From contig DRTC01000606.1 in assembly GCA_011372345.1 (NCBI GenBank), positions 1 to 7,013 of the forward strand: a DNA stretch of 7,013 nt, in the 5' to 3' direction. This document shows, in pieces, positions 1 to 5,388 of the stretch (position 1 is the first letter of the stretch; each line of letters starts with the position of its first letter). Position numbers and translations under genes: made by a program. Below the pieces are notes generated by a model. It saw only the letters and a list, made by a program, of their open reading frames with translations. It searched no databases and had not been told where the DNA came from. This stretch comes from Candidatus Cloacimonadota bacterium. GTDB lineage: Bacteria > Cloacimonadota > Cloacimonadia > Cloacimonadales > TCS61.

Positions 1-133
1 GAACAGAAACTCCTGCTCTTTGAATCTGATCTCTAAAACCAAAATCTTTACAATCTTTGAGATTCATATAAATCTCTACAGCCAATCGCATCGCTTTCTT
101 CCAAACAATAAAGTCCTCAAATCTTTCAATCAT
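1..133 (-). CDS. Four-helix-bundle protein (23S rRNA intervening-sequence / S23 family), N-terminal part
   Basis: The first 44 codons of a gene that leaves the window at base 1. Reading leftward from an ATG at 133-131 gives MIERFEDFIVWKKAMRLAVE and then IYMNLKDCKDFGFRDQIQRA-GVSV. This matches the hallmark start of the four-helix-bundle 'S23/IVS' family: F-E-D-[LF]-x-V-W-x-K-A, then A-V-E-I-Y, then F-G-[LF]-R-x-Q-I-x-R-A-x-V-S-[VI]. Members are about 115-130 residues long, so roughly two thirds is missing. Some members lie inside 23S rRNA intervening sequences and many are free-standing; Avd of diversity-generating retroelements has the same fold. Their molecular role is mostly unknown. The start is supported by GGAAG at 143-139, five bases upstream. 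An in-frame TAA at 154-152 limits any extension, though a TTG at 145-143 is a possible alternative start. No rRNA sequence is seen nearby, so this looks like the free-standing type. It lies 117 bases after the kinase gene on the same strand, with a heptamer array between. Confidence 0.85.
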   Translation of the reverse strand, partial: MIERFEDFIVWKKAMRLAVEIYMNLKDCKDFGFRDQIQRAGVSV

Positions 134-138
134 AATAT

Positions 139-143
139 CTTCC
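139..143 (-). promoter_or_regulatory. Ribosome binding site of the four-helix-bundle gene
   Basis: GGAAG on the minus strand, five bases before the ATG at 133. It favours this ATG over the in-frame TTG at 145-143, which would overlap the site. Confidence 0.5.
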
Positions 144-160
144 AATTCTTTTTATTTTTC

Positions 161-237
161 CTAATCCCTATTTCCTATTTCCTACTTCCTATTTCCTACT
201 TCCTATTTCCTATTTCCTACTTCTTATCTCCTACTTC
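161..237. repeat. Heptamer tandem array, (CTAYTTC)n / (GAARTAG)n
   Basis: Eleven contiguous 7-bp units. Units 168-223 are eight exact copies of CTATTTC or CTACTTC in the order T-T-C-T-C-T-T-C at the variable fourth base. They are flanked by degenerate units at 161-167 (ctaatcc) and 224-230 (ttatctc), and one more exact CTACTTC lies at 231-237. Decayed copies may extend to about 245. On the minus strand, the sense strand of both neighbouring genes, the unit reads GAARTAG, so the array reads as repeated TAGGAA. That places a TAG in all three frames within any 21 bases and repeats a Shine-Dalgarno-like AGGA. The array fills most of the gap between the kinase stop (251) and the four-helix-bundle start (133). 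Similar short heptamer arrays are known from cyanobacteria and some other bacteria; their function is not established. Confidence 0.9.
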
Positions 238-250
238 CCACCTACATCTT

Positions 251-2566
251 TCATATTCTCGGAAGTTTTATTTTCATTTTTGTAAACTTCCCGAATTCGC
301 TCTCGACGCTAATTTCTCCTTCCATTTCCCTGATTATTCCATAAGAAATGGAAAGACCGAGACCGGTTCCTTTATCTGTGGATTTGGTAGTATAAAAAGG
401 ATCGAATATTTTTTCTTTTTCATAATCAGGAATTCCAAGTCCATTATCTTCGATTTCGATATTGATCTTATTATTTTCTGCATAAGTTCGGATCTTAATT
501 TTCTTCATATTCCTGGATTCCGGAATTTTATCGAATTTTTCATCGACTGCATCTTTGGAATTTGAAAGCATATTCAAAACAACTTGTTCCAGTTTAAATC
601 TATTCCCAAGGATATAACCAATTTTTTCCGACAAATCGAGATGCAGGTGGACATCATGATTTCTATATTGAGTCCTAATCAACTGAATGGAATTATTTAT
701 CACTTCATTAGGATCTATCCTTTCGAGAGATGATGAACTTTGATCGCGGGAAAAAGTTCTAATGTGTTCGATAATACTGCGTATTCTTTCGATATCTTTA
801 AAGAGTTCATTACATTTATTGTCGAGATATTGATCATCGAGTTTATGCATTGATTTACGGACAAGAATATTATCCAAACCGAGTGAAAGACGGGTTACGG
901 GTTGATTTATTTCATGAGCAATTCCTGCGGAAAGCCTACCCAGAGATTCTAATTTGGATTTCTGGATAAGAAGAGCTTGCTGCTGTTCCCTTTTTTTTAA
1001 TTCCTGTTGAACTCGAATTTCCAGAGAACGATTTATCTCCGTGATCTGCTCTTCAACATTTTTCTGCTGGATGTTCTCCTGTTTTTTCAAACGATAAAGA
1101 TAGAATAATAACATTGCTACAATAAAGATCAAACCCGAAATGAAAACAAGGAAATTTCTGAATTGGATTTGTTTTTCCTGTTCTTTAGTGAGAAGTTCTA
1201 TCTCTTTTTCTTTTTTTTCGGTTTCATACTTGATCTGCATTTCAGAGATTCTTTTTGTCAGATCATCACTAAAAAGCGAATCATTCAAAGCTGCATAAAG
1301 TTTAAAATAATCGAAAGCTTTTTTATAATTCATTTTTTTGTAAAATGCATTTGAAATACTTTTATAACCTGAAAGAAGTAGTTCAGAGGAATTAATTTCA
1401 CGAGCAAATTTTATACTTTCCAGATAATAATTCAGAGCTTTTTCGATATTCTCCAATTTGAAAAAAACATCCCCTAAATCTTTATAAGTTGATGCCAGAC
1501 CATTTTTGCTGTTGATTTCTGTTTGCAATTTTTTTGCTTTCAAGTAATGAGCTAAAGCAGTTTCCATATCATTCTTATAAAAATAAATATTACCAATTGC
1601 TCCCAAAAGATCTGCAATTCCTTTCTTATCACCTATTTCCTTACGGATCAATAAAGCTCTTTTATAATATTCAAGGGCTGTTGCATAGTCTTTATTATGA
1701 GAATAAATTTGACCTATCGTTAAAAGCGAATAAGCAATACCGGATCTATTATTTATCTCTTTTTGGATCTTTAATGATTTCTGATAATATTCCAGGGCTT
1801 TGTCTTCGTTTCCAATATCAGAATGAACATTTCCGATATTATTCAAGGTAATAGCGGTTCCTCTTTTATCACCGATTTCTTCCTTAATTTTCAAGGACTT
1901 CAAATAAAATTCCAGCGTCTTTTCATAATTACTCATACTTGAGAAGACATTCCCAATTTCATTTAAAGTAAAAGCAATTCTCTTCTTATCTTTGATCTCT
2001 TCTCTGATTTGCAGGGCATGATATAAAAAATCCAGTGCTTTTTCATAATCTCCCTGATCCTTATAGATTTTTCCAATATTATGTAATGTTCTTGCTGTTC
2101 CAGACTTTGCTCCTAACTTTTCTTTTATCCTTAATGATCGTTGAAAAAAATCTAATGCTTGCTCGAGATCGTTCAAGTAATAATATGAATCTCCTATATT
2201 ATTTAAACATTTGGAAATCTGAAATTCATCTGCTCTTGATTCATAGATTTTCAAGGCTTTTGAATAAGATTCTATAGCTTCAAGATAATTATCAGAAATA
2301 AAATACCCTCCTCCAATCCTCATGTAAGCTGTAACTTTCCCTTTTTCATAATTTAAGGTTTCTGCTAATTTCAAAGCTTGATTTCCATAATCAAGTGCAG
2401 TTGAAGGTTGATCATAAATTAACTCCCCTGTCAGAGAATTTAAAATATCTACTTTTTCTTTTCCTTCAGCTTTTTTTAGTTCAATTTGTAAACTGTCGAT
2501 TTTTGTTTGAGAGGAAAATATATTCAGAGATAAAATGACAGCAAAAAAAGTAACAAAGAATCTCAT
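251..2566 (-). CDS. Membrane-bound TPR-repeat sensor histidine kinase (orphan)
   Basis: 771 residues. Residues 1-19 are a hydrophobic signal peptide or anchor (MRFFVTFFAVILSLNIFSS). About 41-434 are ten TPR-like units of exactly 40 residues, of the kind often called TPR_12. About 440-470 is a charged coiled coil, 471-491 a transmembrane helix followed by YRLKK (positive inside), and 493-545 a second coiled coil. The kinase core follows: H-box GIAHEINQP with phospho-acceptor His551; N-box with Asn665 and Asn669; G1 box DNGLGIP (707-713); F-box FDPFYTTK (721-728); G2 box GTGLGLS (733-739). All boxes are intact, so an active kinase is expected. By family logic, a periplasmic TPR domain would sense a protein or peptide and drive His autophosphorylation in the cytoplasm, with transfer to a response regulator. 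None is fused to it or seen in the window. The ATG overlaps the stop of the upstream transglutaminase gene by one base (TAATG), and AGAAGGTGA lies just before it. The ligand and the partner regulator are unknown. Confidence 0.95.
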   Translation of the reverse strand: MRFFVTFFAVILSLNIFSSQTKIDSLQIELKKAEGKEKVDILNSLTGELIYDQPSTALDYGNQALKLAETLNYEKGKVTAYMRIGGGYFISDNYLEAIESYSKALKIYESRADEFQISKCLNNIGDSYYYLNDLEQALDFFQRSLRIKEKLGAKSGTARTLHNIGKIYKDQGDYEKALDFLYHALQIREEIKDKKRIAFTLNEIGNVFSSMSNYEKTLEFYLKSLKIKEEIGDKRGTAITLNNIGNVHSDIGNEDKALEYYQKSLKIQKEINNRSGIAYSLLTIGQIYSHNKDYATALEYYKRALLIRKEIGDKKGIADLLGAIGNIYFYKNDMETALAHYLKAKKLQTEINSKNGLASTYKDLGDVFFKLENIEKALNYYLESIKFAREINSSELLLSGYKSISNAFYKKMNYKKAFDYFKLYAALNDSLFSDDLTKRISEMQIKYETEKKEKEIELLTKEQEKQIQFRNFLVFISGLIFIVAMLLFYLYRLKKQENIQQKNVEEQITEINRSLEIRVQQELKKREQQQALLIQKSKLESLGRLSAGIAHEINQPVTRLSLGLDNILVRKSMHKLDDQYLDNKCNELFKDIERIRSIIEHIRTFSRDQSSSSLERIDPNEVINNSIQLIRTQYRNHDVHLHLDLSEKIGYILGNRFKLEQVVLNMLSNSKDAVDEKFDKIPESRNMKKIKIRTYAENNKINIEIEDNGLGIPDYEKEKIFDPFYTTKSTDKGTGLGLSISYGIIREMEGEISVESEFGKFTKMKIKLPRI
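1265..2446 (-). repeat. Ten in-register 40-codon TPR units inside the kinase gene
   Basis: Residues 41-434 of the kinase fall into units of 40 residues with no insertion or deletion between them (starts at 41, 81, 121, 161, 201, 241, 281, 321, 361, 401; the last is shorter). Most share L-x-x-I-G-x-[IV]-[YF], then [DN]-Y-E-K-A-L-[ED]-[YF]-Y-x-K-[AS]-L-x-I-[RK]-x-E-I. The DNA therefore has a 120-bp period that can be followed by eye from about 1550 to 2160. Copies are diverged rather than identical, so the array is old and not a recent amplification. Confidence 0.85.
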
Positions 2567-5154
2567 TATTTCACCTTCTTCAACAACAAATCCACAATTC
2601 CCATATTATAGCCTTTCGAGGAAAAGATGATCTCATTTTTCTCATCGAGTACAAAAATGACCGGATATTCATTTTCCGAGAAATTTTCTTTGATGATCTT
2701 CTTCCCCTTTTTAAGGATAAAATCCTGATTTACGGATAGATCTGAATTTTCTCGATTTTCGGAATAAACAATGATAACCGAGTTATGGTCTTTAAATTTA
2801 TCAATTTTTTCCGAAATTTTTAAAAGCATCCTTTCTTCCGGTTCATTCTTGATCTCACCTCTGATAAAGAGGATTTTTTTGTTTTTGGAATCTGCTTTTA
2901 AAGAAATCTTTTTTATGTTTTTAATTGTTTTCTCATTCCATTTTTCCGTAAGATCAAGATATTCTTTGGGAGTTATCAGTTCAATTTTCAGATGGTTTTC
3001 ATCCTTCCCAAAAGATTTGATCACAATATTGGCATCCCCGTTTGAATTGCGAATAAAAGATTCAATATAAATATTATCAGAATCCTGACGACGATATTTG
3101 GCTTTATAATCCAGCGAATCATTCTCGCCTTCAAAGAAAGTATATGAAATTGAACCATCTTTATCATCGAGCTTTGCGATCAGGAAATTCTTGAACTCCT
3201 CTGCTTTAACCTGCTCTCCATCAACAAATATCGAGATCATAATTTCCGCTTCATAATCTTTTTCGGCTTCTTCCTCTTTTTCTTCGACAACCACAAAACC
3301 ATTTCCGTTATAATATTCCAACCTGCCTTTCCATTGCAACGGAACTCCGAGTTCCTTCAGGCAGCAAGCGAGCAATTTTGTGCGATAAAATTCAGGAATA
3401 TATTTAAGGTTGAGAATATCGTTCGGATTCAATGAACCGGAAAAATAAGTCCAGACAAAGTTGGAATCGATTTCGATTTGAGAATCTATCCAGTTGATCA
3501 CATTTTGCACGGTTTTATCTATATCATCGGCAACCAGATGTTCGATCTTTTCATACAAAACCAGCCACCAGCCATTTTCAGGTGGAATTGCTGAACGCCA
3601 GATCCTGTGGATCACATTATCGATAAAAATCGAATCAGGAACAGAATCCTGAAATCTTAATTTACCTTCATGATAAATATTCACGACATTTTCGATTTCA
3701 GTGGAATCGGGGATTTCAATAAGTTCTTTGATATCCCATTCTACAAGCATATTCACTAATATTTTTGTTTTGAGAGAATCACTTTTAACTTTCTGTAAAA
3801 CCTTTAAATATTGGGAAGAATTTTCTGCAAGTTCATCAACTTTATCCAGAAATTCTCTTCTTTTATTAAAATAAGTGCTGTCTATATTTTCTGAAATTTT
3901 TACCAGATCATAATATTCCACAAATTCATTGCTTTTTTTCAGATTATTGAGTCTGTCTTTTCTTTTCAGATCAGCATTTTCCCGCATTAATTTAAACTTA
4001 TCACCAAGAATTTCTATCTCTTCCTTTTTCGTAGTTGAGAAAGGAATTGGAAAAAGGAAAACAAAATTTTCATCCAGATTTTTATCCTCCGTTAATTTCA
4101 ATTCCAAAGAACTGCTTTTCATAGTATTCAGAAGCGAATGAGCAAATTTGTCATCTTTAAAAGCAGTAGCATAAACAGTCCCTTTTCCAAGAGGAATAGA
4201 AATTGAACCATTATCGTCAGTTTCTAATTCAGACATAGGAAATAATCCACCATAAGAAGCTGCATAAAGAACGACCTTTGCATCCGGAACAGGATGCTCA
4301 TTTTCATCTTTGACATTAATTTGGATATTTTCATAATCAGTATAAAATTCAATGGAACTGATAGTGGTTACATTATCCTTTTGTTTGATCGTGTTTTTAG
4401 ATTCGAATTTTCCAAATGCTCTGGAAGTGATCAAGGTTGCTCTTTGAGTTGTATTTGAAAACCAGGCATTGTTCAAAGAATTAGACGGTTCAGCTCCACC
4501 TGTATATTTCCAACCATCAGGAGTCCAGATTTCCACCCAGGCGTGATTATTATCCGTAAAATTCCAATAAGAAACACTCGCCGGACGCGCTGGAATACCA
4601 ACACTGCGTGCTGCAGCAATGTAAATGATCATCATTTCTTCACAACGTCCGTATCCTCTCTTGATAGTTGTTAGTGGTGCTTGATCCCGTCCGTTCGTTT
4701 GTTTGAAAGTCATCTGTTCAAAAGCCCAGAGATTTACCAGGATCGCGGCTTCCTCGATATTTTTGACATTCTCTACGAGAGGTTTTAATTCGTCATAAAA
4801 TCGTTCCCTGTATTCTTCTAAAGGTTCCTGGGAAACTCTATATGGTAATACAAAGTGTTGGAAAATATCTTCGGAATAATTTTTTGTGTATAAAAATTCC
4901 TTTGTTTTCAGAGCATATTTTATGTTGTTCAGGAGAAAATCTTTGGTCAACACAGTCAGATCATTTGATGAGCAATTTTCTAATAAGAACTTTGCACATT
5001 TTAAGGTATCACCTTCTTGAGTATCCAAAATATCCAATAAACCTTCGCTGTTTTTCCCTGAATACTTTTCGATCCTTTGTCGAAGTGATAACTCATTTTC
5101 GGAGAATAATAAAATCGAGATAAGTAATACAAATAAAATCGCAACTTGTTTCAT
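2566..5154 (-). CDS. Secreted transglutaminase-like protein with Ig-like and thioredoxin-like (CXXC-less) domains
   Basis: 862 residues. Residues 1-18 are a signal peptide without a lipobox Cys, so export to the periplasm or outside is predicted. P-Y-R-V-x-x-E-x-L-x-x-Y-R at 104-116 precedes the core. The transglutaminase-like core spans about 140-230: RGYGRCEEMMIIYIAAARSV with Cys171 as nucleophile, followed by GIPAR, then DNNHAWVEIW with His204. The third residue is unusual: the classical Asp of the W-x-x-x-D-P motif is replaced by Gly219 in GWKYTGGAEPSN; Glu222 or Asp213 might stand in. This G-[GA]-x-E-P...N-x-x-W-F pattern recalls a subfamily of large Bacteroidota-type transglutaminase-like proteins. 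About 274-335 resembles a carboxypeptidase-regulatory/Ig-like fold (VPDAKVVLY...DDNGSISIPL). About 585-620 looks like a second, decayed core. The C-terminus (about 756-862) looks thioredoxin/TlpA-like, with YPVIFVLDEKNEIIFSSKGY but no CXXC. Such proteins may be proteases, amidases or cross-linkers; the substrate is unknown. The start is backed by AGGA seven bases upstream. Confidence 0.85.
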   Translation of the reverse strand: MKQVAILFVLLISILLFSENELSLRQRIEKYSGKNSEGLLDILDTQEGDTLKCAKFLLENCSSNDLTVLTKDFLLNNIKYALKTKEFLYTKNYSEDIFQHFVLPYRVSQEPLEEYRERFYDELKPLVENVKNIEEAAILVNLWAFEQMTFKQTNGRDQAPLTTIKRGYGRCEEMMIIYIAAARSVGIPARPASVSYWNFTDNNHAWVEIWTPDGWKYTGGAEPSNSLNNAWFSNTTQRATLITSRAFGKFESKNTIKQKDNVTTISSIEFYTDYENIQINVKDENEHPVPDAKVVLYAASYGGLFPMSELETDDNGSISIPLGKGTVYATAFKDDKFAHSLLNTMKSSSLELKLTEDKNLDENFVFLFPIPFSTTKKEEIEILGDKFKLMRENADLKRKDRLNNLKKSNEFVEYYDLVKISENIDSTYFNKRREFLDKVDELAENSSQYLKVLQKVKSDSLKTKILVNMLVEWDIKELIEIPDSTEIENVVNIYHEGKLRFQDSVPDSIFIDNVIHRIWRSAIPPENGWWLVLYEKIEHLVADDIDKTVQNVINWIDSQIEIDSNFVWTYFSGSLNPNDILNLKYIPEFYRTKLLACCLKELGVPLQWKGRLEYYNGNGFVVVEEKEEEAEKDYEAEIMISIFVDGEQVKAEEFKNFLIAKLDDKDGSISYTFFEGENDSLDYKAKYRRQDSDNIYIESFIRNSNGDANIVIKSFGKDENHLKIELITPKEYLDLTEKWNEKTIKNIKKISLKADSKNKKILFIRGEIKNEPEERMLLKISEKIDKFKDHNSVIIVYSENRENSDLSVNQDFILKKGKKIIKENFSENEYPVIFVLDEKNEIIFSSKGYNMGIVDLLLKKVK
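2572..2580 (-). promoter_or_regulatory. Ribosome binding site of the TPR-kinase gene, inside the end of the upstream gene
   Basis: The minus strand reads AAGAAGGTG, then AAATA, then ATG at 2566. The AAGGTG core is a good Shine-Dalgarno site, five bases from the start, and it lies within the last codons of the transglutaminase-like gene. Together with the TAATG overlap, it fixes the start and points to coupled translation. Confidence 0.65.
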
Positions 5155-5161
5155 TATAAAA

Positions 5162-5165
5162 TCCT
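5162..5165 (-). promoter_or_regulatory. Ribosome binding site of the transglutaminase-like gene
   Basis: AGGA on the minus strand (in AATAGGATT), seven bases before the ATG at 5154. It supports the annotated start, which is also placed directly before a convincing signal peptide. Confidence 0.6.
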
Positions 5166-5225
5166 ATTCTTTTTTTTCTAACCTTCAATAATTTTAAGAG
5201 CATTTTTCAGACAAGTTTTTTTTAA

Positions 5226-5231
5226 AGTATA
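5226..5231 (-). promoter_or_regulatory. Possible -10 element for the leftward transglutaminase/kinase operon
   Basis: TATACT on the minus strand, about 70 bases before the start codon at 5154. It matches five of six bases of the sigma-70 consensus, but no good -35 is seen 16-18 bases upstream (GTCAAT at best). In such AT-rich DNA this could be chance. It abuts the palindrome at 5231-5250. Confidence 0.25.
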
Positions 5232-5250
5232 TAAAAAATGTATTTTTTAT
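5231..5250. repeat. 20-bp near-perfect palindrome in the divergent promoter region (operator candidate)
   Basis: Nine-base arms ATAAAAAAT (5231-5239) and ATTTTTTAT (5242-5250) are perfect reverse complements around GT. It lies between the two divergent transcription units, overlaps the possible leftward -10 by one base, and runs into a TTGACC (5250-5255) that resembles a rightward -35. Size and place fit a dimeric regulator site, but the arms are almost pure A/T and may arise by chance or be a bending element. No terminator role is evident, since the stem has no G:C pair. Confidence 0.4.
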
Positions 5251-5310
5251 TGACCGAAAATGATTATTGAAATTTTTCATTTTTCAGAAAAGAAAAAGGA
5301 GAATTTTTAT

Positions 5311-5339
5311 TTTGAAATGAAGATTAACGGTTATTTTTG
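5311..5339 (+). promoter_or_regulatory. Possible Bacteroidota-type promoter for selA
   Basis: TTTG at 5311-5314, 17 bases, then TATTTTTG at 5332-5339. This fits the TTTG / TAnnTTTG pattern known for Bacteroides vegetative promoters, and would put the transcript start near 5346, about 40 bases before the selA ATG. The spacing is at the short edge of the known range and the DNA is AT-rich, so chance is a real possibility. Confidence 0.25.
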
Positions 5340-5375
5340 ATTTGCTAAATGAAAAATATTCAATTTTTTTAATGT

Positions 5376-5381
5376 AAAGGA
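5376..5381 (+). promoter_or_regulatory. Ribosome binding site of selA
   Basis: AAAGGA, seven bases before the ATG at 5389. It supports that start. Confidence 0.65.
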
Positions 5382-5388
5382 TAATTAA

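Noticed and set aside
1..133. 23S rRNA intervening sequence
   Set aside because: The protein family is right, but no rRNA-like sequence flanks the gene; the neighbour is a protein-coding kinase gene.
161..237. CRISPR array
   Set aside because: Units are 7 bp, contiguous and without spacers, so it is a simple tandem repeat.
20..565. Plus-strand reading frame of 181 codons
   Set aside because: It is antisense to the four-helix-bundle start, the heptamer array and the conserved kinase end. Its length comes from the stop-free heptamers (LFPISYF repeats) and the low-complexity antisense.
1265..2446. Recent tandem duplication of DNA
   Set aside because: The 120-bp period reflects TPR structure; units are well diverged at DNA level.
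5317..5340. Seven-codon plus-strand frame (MKINGYF) before selA as a leader peptide
   Set aside because: The AAGGAG at 5296-5301 is 15 bases away, too far for normal initiation, and there is no run of regulatory codons. If the TAnnTTTG promoter is real, it would lie upstream of the transcript.
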